A stretch of DNA of 64,000 bases from Tridacna crocea (GCA_943736015.1 OX031062.1:28245462-28309461); one strand, 5' to 3'; numbered from the stretch's first letter, positions 35,701 to 50,700 are shown. Translations and numbers: made by a program. Notes: generated by a model not told the origin, from the letters alone.

Positions 35701-38700
35701 AGGTCCACTAGATAAAGCTACATGCCAAATTTGGTAGTCCTAGGCCCTATGGCTAGGTGGAAGAAGAATTTTAAAGTTCTCCCTATATAAGCCCATGTAA
35801 AACTTGTTACCCCCGGGGCGGGGCCAATTTTGACCCAAGGGCTATAATTTGGACACTGTTGGTAGAGGTCCACTAGATAAAACTACATGCCAAATTTGGT
35901 AGCCCTAAGCCCTATGCCTAGGTAGAAGAGGAATTTTAAAGTTCTCCCTAAATAAGCCTATGTAAAACTTGTGACCCCCGGGGCGGGGCCAATTTTGACC
36001 CCAGGGCTATAATTTGAAGAAACTTGGTAGAGGTCCACTAGATAAAGCTACATGCAAAATTTGGTAGCCCTAGGCCTTATGGTTTCAGACAAGAAGATTT
36101 TCAAAGATTTTTAAAATTTTTCAGTTTTGTTGCCATGGCAACCAGAGTTTTTGAAGGAATTAAATTCTTTCAAGAAATTCTGAAGAGGACCATGACAGGA
36201 TCATTTCTGTGAAGTTTCATCAAAATTGGATGGGTAGTTTCAGAGAAGAAGATGTTTAAAGAAAAAGTTAACGGACGGACGCACGACGGACAACGGGCCA
36301 TGACATAAGCCCGCTGGCCTTTGGCCAGTGGAGCTAAAAAATGTGGCCTCTAGACTGCACACAAAACTTAATTAAGATCCAGCTGAGTGACCTACTTTTT
36401 GACTAGACAAATTTCAAAATTGTCAGAGATTTTACCAAAAAAATCGTTCTAACTTTGTGGGTATCAGGCTGCAATTGTGGCCTCCAGAGTTCTAACAAAA
36501 TTTTTTCAAGATTTGGCTGAGTGACTTACTTTCTGACCTGACATGAGCCTTTTGCGAAATTGTCCAAGATATCATCAAGACAAACATTTTGAATAAGTGT
36601 CAAGCTTATCAGGTTCTGGACAAAAGTGTTGGGCTGAAAATGTGGCCTGTACAGTGGACACAAGCTTTTTCTAAGATTTGGCCAAGTGACCTACTTTTTT
36701 ACCCAACATGACTCAATTTCAAATTTGTCTGAGATTTTATCAAGAAAAATGTTCTGACCAAGTTTCATGAGTATCCAACTGAAAATATGGCCTCTAGAAT
36801 ACACATTAAGTAAATGTTGACAACCCTACAATACCAGATGCATTGACACCACGGACAAAGCACAATCATAAAGGCTCGCCTATGGCACTTTGTGTTCAAG
36901 TGAGCTAAAGATAAACTCGCCATTTGCAAAGCAACCAACTTTTTATTTGAATGTCAAACTTCCACTTTTTTACTGGATGTATCCTTCCACTTTCTTCACA
37001 TTTACATAGAAATTAATTTTTGTAGTATTATAATTGAATTTGCTGCAAAAAAAATATCTACTACTGGAGCTCTTTTAAATGCACTATGCTTTAGACCAAC
37101 TTCTCTCACAATTTTCTCTATGCTATTCTACTTGACATATTCATAGTACATGTACTTACTTTAATAGCTTTTTCTGCTAATTCTTTGGCTTTTTGTAATC
37201 TGTCTGTGTTACTATTCATGTTGGTAATTTTTCTGGAAAGTTTAGGCCTGCCCAGGGCTGGCATAGTTTTACTGCGGGATAATGTGGCATTGTCAGCATC
37301 ATCTGAAAATATCACATTGAAAAATTAAATGAACAAATTGAATCAAGATCTACAGAAATGGAAACATAATTCATTTTGGTTTCAACAGTATGTTGGTGTT
37401 TTTCCTAGATGAATGAACAAACTCTTTAACCCATTACCACACAATGCCTACTTTTGATGCCCCTGAGAAAGAAGCCTTTAGAAAACATTGTGGGAAAAGA
37501 AGAAAATGCTGGTAACTAGCATTTTCTCCTTTTCCCACAATGTTTTCTACCCTTCACAAAACAAATTTCAAATTTTCAGTCACTTTTATTTCATATTTTT
37601 ATTTTGCAAGTGCTTTCGGTTTGGACAGCCTAAAATATTGTAGTTTGGTAATGAGTTAACAACATCTACAAGTTTCATTTAGATTTCCTAATTAATGTCT
37701 CAGCTTATGCTTCTTTTAGGATGTTTACAGAATTTCAAGATGTCTAACAACTAGTCCGACTTTATAGATGTGTGCTACACTACACTGCTATATGGCTTGT
37801 AACACGCAAAAAGAAGCATTTGGGCATTTCAGTGTTGTCTCAAATCAGCCTGTGCAGTCAACGGAGGCTAATCCAAGACGGCACTACCACTGCATTAGAT
37901 TTTGTGCTACAGCCGACTTACACAAAATAGAAAATTACATAAAAACAGACTGTGCTGTCTCTGATTTATAGCCTCCGTGGACTGCAAATATATTTAGGTA
38001 ATTCTGTGCCATCTACACACTCTGCAGAACCAACTCAAAATCTGCTCAACACTTTGAGAGTAAAGTTTGATTATTTCAAGTCAAAATGAGCAAAATGGAA
38101 TAGAAAGCTTTACAAGTCTAATGTTTGTTTCAATACCTTTATTATGTTTGTTATTTGAATCCTTTGCCCCAGTATTTGGAAGCTTTTTTTCACTGGTTGA
38201 AGTTTGGTTAACTAAATCCAGATTAATCTGTTTCGGGGCTGTATATCTATTCCATGATGGGATCATGATTACATATCCATTCTTTGATTGATTAATGTTC
38301 CGAGGAGATGGCATATATCCTTTCTCAATTGTTTTAGTTTGAGCAACCATCCTTGTTTAAAATTGTTTACACTTAAATGCTTTTTGCAAAAAATACTTTT
38401 ATCATGTTTTTTTTTTTTAATTTATTTAACTCTTTACCACACAAGACAATTTTAGACTGGTCCAAATTGAAGGCATTTGCAGACAACAAAATAATTGTGA
38501 TTAAAGCATTAAAATGTGATTTGGGAAGGATAGAAAACATAGTGGAAAAGGAGAAAATGCTGGTAACCAGCATTTTCTCCTTTTCCAACAATGTTTTCAT
38601 AAGCTTTCTTTCTCTGGGTCATCAAAAGTTGGGACTGTGTGGTAAAGGCTAAATTCATTAGAAAAGTGCTGTACTATTCATATATTCATATTATGCTCCT

Positions 38701-41700
38701 GCAACAATTGTATTCACATCCCAGCCAAAAATAATCTCAGTTCTAAAGGATATCACTGATTTACACATCTTCAGTAAATGCTGACATAGGCTAATATGTT
38801 TTAATAAAAAAGAGAAAAGTATTCAAGAATCTTGTATTTTTCAACCAAAAGTGTACTGAATTAATAGAATGAATATTTTAAATCATAAAAGTATTGCCTG
38901 TAGTATGGCTATTCCAAGGTTGTTTTGGCAAGATTGTGTAACAATGTAGGGGACCCGTGCTTATTCTAAACAGTCTGATCTTGATCTACTATGTCTGCAA
39001 AAGCAGGGTAAATTGGGTCCAGCTTTACAAATTAAGATTTATTATGAAGTATATCACTGGTCAACACAAATTCATGGCCAGATAATCTCCAAATTTACTG
39101 GACTGCAACATATTCAAATATAGAATGTTTCAGCGTTTAACCCTTTACCAGACAATAATAAAATCAAAAGCATTTGCAGACAACAATTTCAATGTGGCTC
39201 AAATGATGCAACTGCTAGTTGATAGGGTAGAAAACATTGTGGGAAAAGGACAAAATGCTAGTTACCAGCATTTTATCCTTTTCCCACAATGTTTTCAAAA
39301 GGTTTCTTTCCAAAGGTCATGAAGGTCGTCATTGTGTGCTAAAGTGTTAACAAATGATCTGATGTTTAATGACCATGAGAACGAAGACTTCAGAAAAAGC
39401 ACATTTTGTCATTTTATGCAAGTTTGCCATGTTCAACAGCTTTTGATATGGACAAAGCGTTACCATCAGGTTCTGTCTTAAAATAGAAACTAGTATTTGA
39501 CAGAGCTTATAAAGCACTAACCAGTCAGGCAAGGTCTTAAAATAGAAACTACAGTAGTATTTGACAGAGCTTATTAAGCAGTAACCATACAAATTTTTAC
39601 ATCTCCAACTTAAGTTGTCTTTAATAAGTTCCTTGTGTTTTAATAATGTTCAGCATTTGAAGCAAAATTCACAAAACTAGTTCAACACAACAGTCGATAA
39701 TCTTATCTATTGATTCTGAATTGAATCTACATGTAACAGAATCAAATAACATACAGTAATAAATTTTATTGGCGTTTTCAAAATCTCTAGTATTTGAACA
39801 GTTAAAATAAAATCTCTCTATATTCCTACAGAACAAGTTAGCTACACATTAGAATGAACTATAATGGTTTTTATTTATTGATAAGCTACCCTTCACCTAA
39901 CATAGATTCGAACAAATCTATGTGCAGAACTGACTTCACAAATTTAAAAACAAATTTCCCTAGTTGACATGGTTTGACTTCAGATAAGTAAGTTGCTCAC
40001 AGAGTTAGTATTCTTGCACTTTGGCCATTCAAGCAGATTTGTTTACTGGTATCTAAGCTCGGACTTCACATACAGTGAAGTATGATCTTGTTCTTTATAT
40101 GTGGAGTCAACAAAAGCAGTTACTGGTGTCAATTGCTAGTTATCACTTAAAGCTGCTTTTAAACTTACAGATCACAGGTAAACTAACCCTTAGAGCCTCA
40201 AACACATAAGCCATTTCATGCTCGGATCCAGATATCTTCCTCAGGGGGGGGGGGGGGGGGGGGGGGGGGTCCCACCAACAACACACTCGTCTTATTATAT
40301 GATACTTTGATTTCCGGATTTCAGTGGATGTAAGCCGTTTACAAGAAAAGTTAACATTTCCAGTTCTAACCTTGAGGAGGTCTCCGCATTTTGAATCTTT
40401 TTTTTTTCAAATTTATGACTGTATTTTACATAAATGCTGTGCAATATCAAACCAGTACCATTTCACGAATTTGATGACCACATTTTTGCCAAAATTCCAG
40501 GGGGGGTCCGGACCCCCGGTCCCCCCCTCTGGATCCGCCCATGCATTTTCTATCAAGAAATAAAACTCAGTGAAGTGCAATTTCAAGGCTTTTTTTGTAA
40601 GGGATGTCTCATCAATGCAAACAATGCAGATATAACATCAGACTGCATGTTTTGTGCAGCTTGATCTTCATCTACACCAGAAGAAAAGGCAACTATAAGT
40701 TGTGAAAGGCACCAGGTTAAAAAATTCTAATTTTAAACTTCATAAATCAAATAACTTTACACAGCAAATTTAATCCTTTTGTTTTCCAATCCTTTTCTAT
40801 ACATGCATAACTGTAATCACTCCAATAATAACATGCAGAGTTAAAATCATGGATTTCAAACAGACTTAAAACCCTTTACCCCCATAAGGCTTTGCTAAGG
40901 AATTTCAAATAGACCTTAAATAATATCAAGGATGAAGCTGTTTCTTATGTGTATATTGACACCTTTTGATAGCATAGAAAACATTGTAACAAAAGGTGAA
41001 ATTGCTCATAACGAGCAATTTCACCTTTTGCCACAATGTTTTCATAAGGCTCCTAAAAGCAATGTGTAGAAATGAGTATCTATGGAGTAAAGGGTTAACA
41101 GAGCATTGTCTGATCATGGATTTTTAATGTATGCTTTGGTGACAGCATGATGTTCTCCATTTCTCGCAATCTTTTCAAAAGCTTTTATTCTCATAAATTT
41201 CATAAAGATAAGGAGCTGGTTGATTCAAGGTAAAATGGAAATAAATTGTGTTTCAATGTGTTATATTGAGCACATTTTCTCTGTCCATCATAGAGCTGTA
41301 TACACTTGACAAGACAATACATTTTTCAGTTTTATCAAAGGCCCAGTAAAGGCTAAAATATCAAAACAAATTGATGTCATAATACATTTAACCCTGCCCC
41401 AAATGACAAACTTTTGGACTAGACCAAACTGAAAGCATTTGCAGACGACAATTCAACTCTTGCTGAAAAGATGATTTCTGTCTATAATAAGGTAGAAAAC
41501 ATTGTGGGAAAAGGAGAAAAGGCTGGTTACCAGCATTTTCTCCTTTTCCCACAATGTTTTCAAAAGGCTACTATTCCAGACCCGTAAAAACCAGGGATTG
41601 TTTGCCTGCTTTTCATTCCAAACCAATTCGTTCCATGGCTTGTTTGTCCTATAATTGTGTGCTTCTCCATGTGATTGCTCATGAATATTTATAGATCGAA

Positions 41701-44700
41701 GTAACTGACTGTAATGTTGGAAATTAAATGTAAAAGGCTAAAGATATTTCAGAATTATAGTTTTAAGGTACATGAGCACTTTCCCTTCAAACGAAAAGGT
41801 ATTCATTTGCTTAGTGGGTTGACTTTTAAGCCAATATTTGAACAATATGTCTCTTTTTCTTTCAAACAATTAATTCCACACAATGGGTTTCCTTGACAAA
41901 TACCACTTCAGCGTTCTCAACGCTTTGATTCTTCTTTGTTGTGGTAAGCCCAAGCATACTCCCATTGCTAAAATAAATGTTTATGTATGGTTTATCACAT
42001 ACTAAAGCCTTAAAACTCAGTCAGGGTATGACAAAATAGGTTTTGATTTGGTTGGTTGTGTTGGGGTTTAATGCCACTTTAACAGCTCAGGTCATATCAT
42101 GGCGGTCGGTGAAGCACATGTGTTTCCTGGCTTTCTCACACCAGTACTAACACTCCTTTCTTTCTAAAGCCACTGACTACTTTTCTCACATGCTTCAGCA
42201 GTGGTGAGAGGCGAAAATATGCTGGAAAGAAAGTTCGCCTGAACCGGGTATTGAACTCACAACCACCAGGTCATGAGTCCGACACGCTCACCACTGAGCC
42301 ACCCGAACGGGCAAATAGGTTTTGATACATAGCCATTAGGAAAGTGTGATTAAAACTTTTATAATGATGCTGAGTAAATAATCAGAATAACTCCTGAATA
42401 AGTATTAAAATATGCTTTCACATGAACTACTAACAGCTTTTTCTCTTTCATTACCATTACCGGTATGTTTTCAAATACCTACTTCTTTAAAGTCCATAAC
42501 CAACAGGGTTGTTAGGTAAAAGGTTGAGCTTCTTAGAATTATGTTAACCCTTTAATCATTAAGTACAACTTTCATTCCTTTTGCTTCACCACTTACCACA
42601 TAATCGTAAGTTTTAACCCTTTACCCCATAAGGCATTTCTATGGTATCTCTAATTGACCCTAAATATCAGCAAGGATGAAGCTGTTTCTTATGTGTATAA
42701 TTATGACACTTTTTGATAGCACAGAAAACACTGTAACAAAAGGTGAAATTGCTCGTCATGAGCAATTTCACTGGTTGTCACAATGTTTACCAAAGGCTCC
42801 TACAAGCAATGCATAGAAATGAGTATCTATGGAGTAAAGGGTTAAATTAACATTCATATTATAAATAAACCAAAGAAAGAGGCATTTTGAAAACATTGTT
42901 CCAAAAGGTGAAAGAGTCTGAAATATGTCATTTTGAAAAGGGGTAAGGCCATTTCAAAGAAATTCTATTTCAAAATTCTCAGGAGTGACAATGATGATGA
43001 TAATGATGATGATGATGATGATGAGGATTATTGGACATCAAGTTATATAAACGTAAAGTAACATGATTTGTATAGCATCAAAGAAACTTCAAACAGTTTA
43101 TAAAATGTTAACATTCAAAGGTTAAATTTCCAAAATCAGGGGTAACAACCTACGTCATAGCATACGTTATCGGAGACATTTTAAATCCGCCATTTTTATT
43201 TTAAAAGGTAAGTTTTTCAGCTTGTACATTATTGTTTTTGAAGACCTGTCCAAACAAAGCAGTGCATATGGTATCTGACAACTTTTTTCGTTAGTATACG
43301 TTGATATTTTATTCATTAGTTTCGTTGATTTTACGATTACCTCCGCACAATTTTTGAAGCTGGTGACACATGTGATTTAAAAATAGATTTCGTATGCAAT
43401 GCTGTTAAGAATAATTGTGTTGAAGTGTTTAGAGCTACAACACTGTTCCATGGCATTTTGAGTTCACGAATAGGACAAATATATTTACCGTCACCAAATG
43501 AAGTAGGTATTCTAAGTAAATTTTAGATACATTATCTTTTTAAAGTGATTAATCTGCACTTTGCGCACAGAATGGTGGCTATTCCAACACCTCTGATATC
43601 AGATGTAGGTTGTCACCCTTGAAAATTTCTGTCAAAAAACTCGGGGATTGTGCACATCAAATATCAGACGTGTTTGGCATCAACAATGCCACAAACATAA
43701 CATCAAATTGAACTTGATGTTAGGGTTATATTTTACTCATTACCAAACCACAAAATTTTTGGCCTGTCCAAATTAAAAGCATTTGCAGAAGACAAAATAA
43801 AAGTGACCAAAAATTTGAAATTTGGTTTGTGGCGGGTAGAAAACATTGTGGAAAAAGGAGTTCTCAGGGTCGTCAAAAGTAGGGATTGTGTGGTAATGGG
43901 TTAAGCCATGCTAAGTAAAAAGGGGGTTTAACTCTACCACAGGACAAAATTTTAGACTGTTCCAAATTGAAAGCATTTGCAACCGACAAATTAAGTGTTG
44001 CTTAACTGCTTATTTCTGAACGTGATAGGGTAGAAAACATTGTGAGAAAAGTAGAAAATGCAGGTAAGCAGCATTTTCTACTTTTCCACAATGTTTCAAA
44101 AATACTTCTTTCTCAGGGTCGTCAAAAGTCAGCATTGTATGGTAAAGGGTTAATACACCTGCAAAATGTATCAAACCATATCAGCTTGCTAAGTACCCAT
44201 GTGTATGGACCAGTTTACCTCATGGTTCAGTTGGTTCAGAGACAAAAATAGATTTTATGTATCCATAATTATGTGATAAAAGCTGGGTATGATGCACCTC
44301 AGAGATGCATTACCCTTTACCACAGAATGCAGACTTTTGACGTCCCTTGAAAAGAAACCTTTTGAAAATATTTTGGGAAAAGAAGAAATTGCTGGTAACC
44401 AGCAATTTCTCCTTTACCCCACAATGTTTTCTACTCTATCAAAGAAAGATATTGCACCATTTTAGCCACAATGAAATTGTTGTCTACAAATGCTTTCAAT
44501 TTGGATAGGTTTAAAATTTTGCCATGTGGTAACGAGTTAACCCTTTATCAAACAATCCCTGGTTTATATGACCTGAGATTAAAGCCTTTTGAAAACATTG
44601 TGGGAAAAGGAGAAAATGCTGGTTACCAGAATGTTTTCTACCCTACTACAGTGTTCCCGATCACGCAAAATCGTGCGTGAAACACGTATAAATGAAATAA

Positions 44701-47700
44701 AACACGCACAAATTACAAACCTGTACGTGAAATCACGCACAAAAAATACAGAAGGAGATCAAAAATAAAAATGAAAAAAAAAAAAGTGTTTGCATAGAAC
44801 GGCTCACGTAAAAGCGATTTTCTGACAAAGTAAATCTAACATCAGAAAAATTTTGGATTTCCAGCTTTCTATTTTTAGAACATTTACATGGTCGGCGTAC
44901 TCGGTCTTTATCATCGCGACCTATAATTTGCAGACTGGGACTCGTTTGTTTCCAAAAAGAATCCTTAATTCAGCTCTCCTTTGTTTGACGCAGTCTATGA
45001 AAAAGCGTTTTGTTGACGTCAAGGTCTTTCGTCTGTGAACCTACATTGGGATTAGCTCAGAAATGTACTTTCGGGTTTCGGAATTCAGGTTCCCGTAAGC
45101 AAGCAAGGCACACGAGTTGTAGAAATATTCATTATCGAGAAAACAGAATTCATATCAGTGTTCAAACTCACGAAAATTATTGTGTCAATCACTACAGAAT
45201 TGAAACTCACGTAACAAAGTTTTGTTACACGCGAGACCTCACGAAAAAATGTAACCATAAACGAAAACCATTATCTGCTGATCTTGTGTAAAATGACTGG
45301 TTTTGAAGTGACTTGCTATCCTTATTGACAACCATTAGCCAGATCATGCAGAAACACCTATCCATAACTAAATGGACATGAAAAATAGATCGGTCCAAAA
45401 ACCGCGGAAACCCATGACACAACAAAATGCTCCTGTTTACATTGTCTGATCAGAGTCACTTTATACTTTCTTTTCAGCTTTTAATGGATTTAACCTATAA
45501 AATTCCACAAATATCTTGATGTAAAATATTTTTTTTTTGCTGCAAATCATCAATATGGATTACTTTACCTTTAGTTGAGAACCATTATTGTCATACCTTC
45601 AAATATGAAATCAAAACTGAAACAAAAAAGGCTAATGGGATGTGAAAAAATGAGCATACAGACTACTACAGTCTAGTTAAAACTTTGCAATTCTTTACTG
45701 TCAGTTATGCATACATTTCAAAATGTACATTGACAGAGTAGACCTATAATATGATTGTTCTGCATCTGAACAAGAATGGACATTAAGTAAATATCTAGAG
45801 TTGTGGGCATACAAGTTTTTTCTGATTTTTGTACCCCCATTTTTTTTCTTATACCCCCATTTTTCAGTTGTAGGGGGTACAAAAAACCCCCAAATAAAAT
45901 TTTCAGTGGGAACACTGCTACTAGAAACAATTTTCAACTTTTTGAGTTACATTTTTTTGTTTTCTGCAAGAGCTTTTAGGACCAGCCTAAAATATTGTTG
46001 TTTGCTTTTTCATAGCATCACAGACTGATACTCCCTGTCTTGATTTAATAAGCATGGATGTTAGTATATGAGCCCAATCACCAGAAATTTACAAAGTACA
46101 AAAAGGGAGGTAATTTAGTAGTAAAAGTCAGTTACCTTCTTGCCCTTCAGGGACAGGCTGCATACTATCTGGAATTTTTTGACGGAACATACTAACAATA
46201 TTCTGCAACAATTTTCACCAAACATTTCATTTTCAATTAACTTTTTCACCTCTTTACAAAAGATTCTGTGGATTTTTTTTTTCTAACTAGAAAGGGAGAA
46301 AGGCTTCTTAACCCTTTAACCAAACAGTCCCTGGTTTTCAATTCCAGCTTTTGAAAACACTGTGGGAAAAGGAGAAAATGTTAGTAATCAGCATTTTCTT
46401 CTTTTCCCACACTGTTTTCTACCTTATTATGGAGCCTAAATTCATTTGTACAAATTTTGCTTTTATTTTTCGCAGATACTTTTGAATTTGAAAATCTAAA
46501 ATTTGTCATTTGGGAAAGAATTGAGGCATTGTAGGCATTGAAGAAGCTGCTGATTTCAAGCATTTCCCCCCTTTCCTGCAATGTTTTGTACTGTTTAAAA
46601 GTTACAGATCCATCCATTTAGTCTACATTTACTTTGCCAGCTAAAAACTTTATGCTTACAACATAGCTGTGTCTATAGATATTGTTGTATTTCTGGTAAA
46701 GATTTACTAGACCCAAGAACAGCAATCTGATTTGTTGAAAGGAATTGTGCTGGCCAATCATGTGGCAAGTCTTGGGATTTTTAAGCTAAGTGAGATTTAA
46801 CCCTTCAACCAATGATAAAATTTTAGACTTCACTTGTCCAAATTAAAATTTTTGCAGACAACAAGTATAGTTAGTCTCAAATGCTGTGACCTGTCTTTGA
46901 TAGCTTAGAAAACATTGTTAAAAGAAGAAAAAATGCTGGTTACCCGTATTTTCTCCTTTTCCCAGAATGTTTTCAAAAGTCTTCTTCTTTAGGGATACTG
47001 GGTTCAAAATGGTTGTTGAACATACATACTCTGCATTATTTTCACAAACATTTTTGTCACACTGTCGTAATAATTACACGTTTTTTCATTTATTTTTTTG
47101 TATGGGGTGGTAAACTGACTATAGGAGAAATTGCAAGCAAACATTTCTTTTTTGCCATTTTTTAATAAAACATGTTACAAAGAAAGATAGCTTAGATGCA
47201 GTGCTTTTCTTACAGAATCTAACATTACAGAGATAAAGCTTTAGAATATCAAGAAAGGAAAACAAAAAATAAGGAAACAGGTTTTGTTTTGTTTTGAAAG
47301 TACTAGTATTATAGAAGAGAGACAATTAGTTTTCTTTTGCTTCTTTACAGAAGGCTTCTTCCTTAGGGTTGTTAACAGTCGGGATTGTGTGGTAAAGAGT
47401 TCAATCAGGCTAGTTGCTAACTGTCAACCTGGGAAAGAAAGCTTTTGAAAACATTGAGGGAAAAGGGGAAATGCTGGGATAAAGTAAATGCATTCAATGA
47501 TGACACACATAGCAAGAGAAGACAAAGTTTTTGCATAGAAGAACTGATATAGACGATCAAACTGGGCTATGACAATACCTTTGTTTTTTCTTTAAGCTAA
47601 GCTAAAAAACCAAGTTGAAATTATGTGGAAAAGAAATGCACAAACAGCTATGTGCAAAAGAAAATGCACAACAAGCGGTGTGCAAAAGAAAGGCACAAAA

Positions 47701-50700
47701 AGCTCTGTGCAATAGAGGTACATTGTATTAATATAAATGGCTATTTTATCAGTAAAATTGTTACTTACTACGCATGTCATCAACATCGCTTCCTACACTG
47801 TCCCCTACAGACTTGTTACCCTTCATGTGATGGGCTCGAATCCTTGTCTTGTGACGCTTCAGCACCATCTCTGGATTGCCGTTAGAATAAGGTCCTAAAG
47901 AAATTATTGTATATAAATTGCACTGATAATCCAAAGCCAAGCCTGGTCACATGTCATTTGCATTTTATCCTCATTTTCCTGATCTTCTAAATAGCAAATT
48001 TCTACACCAAGAAGCTAGGCCAGGGTTTTTAACTCACAACCCATATAAACCCACAGGTGTAAAGAATCATCAATGTATGCTTTTGTAGTTTTTTTCCTGG
48101 TCAAAATGGAGAATATCTACTCTTTATTAGAAATGTCTTGACTTGTACACAAATGTAGACCTTAGCTAGGCCTACAATCAAGTTTGGCAGTCATCTACAA
48201 TGACTGCAACAGCTTTTGCCAACCTAGATATAAATTCTTATTTAAACACTTAACCACATAGCTTTTAACAATACAGACAGAAATGGCTTTTGACAAGAAT
48301 GTGAGAAAAGGAAATAATGCTGGTGCCAGCATTTTTTCCTTTTCCTACAATGTTATCTATCTTCTCACAGAATAAAATCTCATTAAATTTTGTCACTCAG
48401 AAAAGTGTTAAAAAGAAAAAAAAAGCCAAATAACAAACAAATTATATACCAATGCAGCATACACAGCTTAGGAGGCACACTGAATGAATTTGAATTCTAA
48501 TTTCTAAAATTTCTTTAAGCAGTTGCATTTCTAACACTTATACTATAAAACAAGTCTGTGGACTTTTCTGAAAGTCACAGACTAAATTTTGAAATATTTA
48601 TTGATCCTCAAAAATATTTCCTTACAAGTAAAAACAACACAACTGATATTGGAATGTCCACAGTTACTACTACTAAAGCCTCAATTTACAAGTAGGTAAC
48701 AAAATGTGTGCAATATTCTCAAATTTGTTTAAGGTAACCACTAAAGGTATTACATGTACCTGTGTACATTTAAGAATTTGCATGCAACAAAAATATATAA
48801 TTTAAATGATGTTTTTTTTTTTTAATTGGGCACGAAACAGTGATAAAAGGAAGAAAAAGACAATTAGGCATTTTTTTGTTTTTCCACAATTTTAATGTTC
48901 TCAAAAACTCCTTTCTTCAGGATCATAAAACATCTGATCATTTGGTAAAGAGTTTAACCCTTAACCCTTACAGTGTTTTCACAACTAGTTGCCTTTACCA
49001 CCAATGTAGATCAAGATCAGGCTGCACAAAAATGCAGCCTGATCTTTGTTTTACACTCTCCACTTTAATCAAACACTATATACAAAAGCAACCATGAAAT
49101 TGTAATTATTTGGGTTGTATTTTCTCGTATAAAAATGAATGACTGGATTTTTTTTCCTGTTTTAAAGGTTAAATCTATTTGTACTAAAGAAAAACACATG
49201 TGCAGTCACAAAGTAAATGTGACTCAACCAACTATGGGACATGTCTGTGCAAGGGTAGAAAACACTGTGTGAAAAGGGGAAAAGCTTGTAAGCAGCAGTT
49301 TTCTCCTTTTCCATTTTTTTTTCAAAAACTATGTCAACCAGAGTTGTTAAAAGTCTTGTTCATATTGTAAAGAGTTTGGGTGTATAAAAATATAATCTTT
49401 ATATATAATTCCTCTCTAATCCATTATAACAGATCAAGCTATCCATTTTCAATTGAAAGAAACTCTTATACTACCAGACTAGAAAATAATTGGTTTTCAC
49501 CCTTTATAAAATCATCCTGAATACTAACAGAAGACTTTTAAATAGATTATGGGAAATGCAGAAAATGCTGATAACCAGCATTTTTTTCCTTTTTCAACAA
49601 TTTTTTGTAACCTTTTACAAAAAAATCCCACCATATGAGAAGTTTGTGACTTCTACTTTGGGAAAGTCTAAATTTTTGTTATCTGGACATAGAAATAACT
49701 CTATCACAGTTAAAACCATTACTAGGCAATCCCTACTTTTGATGAGATAGAGGTCTTTAGAAAACATTGTGGGAAAAGGAGAAAATGCTGGTAACCAGCA
49801 TTTTCTCCTTTTTCCCACAATGTCTTCTACCCTTCACAAAACAATTTTCAAATTTTCAGTTACTTTTATTTTGTCGTCTGCAAATGCTTTCGATTTGAAC
49901 AAACCTAAAATATTGTCATTTGGTAACAAGTTAAATAGATAAATTCCACCATTGTGACTGCTAAAACAATAGTTTTCCTCTTTGTTTAGAAAGCACAGAC
50001 AGACCATAAAGATCCAAAACCAGATTGCATAACTTGTGCAGCCTGATCCTATATCTCTATTGAATACCACTGAGCCACATGCATGCATTTGTGCCACATC
50101 CTATGGCTGTAAAAGGCATAACTCTCTACTACATGACAAATTTTTGGACATGTCAAAAAATTGAAAGCATTAATTTTGCAGACATGTGAGATGCAAAATA
50201 AATGCCAATAAAATGATGGAATTTTTGTTTGAAAATAACGAGAAAACATTGTGGAAAAAGGAGAAAATGCTGGTTACCAGCATTTTCTCCTTTTTCCACA
50301 CTGTTTTCAAAAGGCCTCTTGCTATATAAGGTTGTTAAACTTTGGGATCGTAGGGTAAAGGGTTAAGCTCCTTACCAGACAACCAAATTTTAGATGCGTA
50401 CAAATTGAAATCAATTTCAGACTACATATTAATTTGGCTCAAATCAAGACATTAATTTTGTCTTTGATAGGGTTAAACACATTGTGGAGAAAGGAGAAAA
50501 ATAATGCTGGTTACCAGCATCTTCTCCTCTATCTACAATATCTTTAACCTTTTTCCACACAATGATGACTTTTAACACCCATGGAGAGAAAACATTGTGG
50601 GAAAACGATAAAATGCTGATAACCAGCTTTTCCCCTACTGCTTTCTACACTGATGGAAACACATTTGATTTGAGAAGGGTAGACAACAATGTGGGAAAAG

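Larger units (their letters stand above)
34260..36910 (+). mobile_element. Outer Helitron-like element with about 150-bp internal repeats
   Basis: Repeated units (AAAATGTGGCCTCTAGA, CAAGTTTCATGAGTATC, TTTCAAATTTGTCTGAGAT) lie on both sides of the inner element at 34685-36341. The right end ACTTTGTGTTCAAGTGAGCT then AAAG resembles the terminus at 11.1 kb. Non-coding; oyster pearl-type elements have comparable tandem interiors. Confidence 0.6.

Noticed and set aside
45010-45291. 93-codon frame inside the hAT-like element
   Set aside because: No hAT transposase, BED finger or dimerisation motif is visible; too short to be a transposase.
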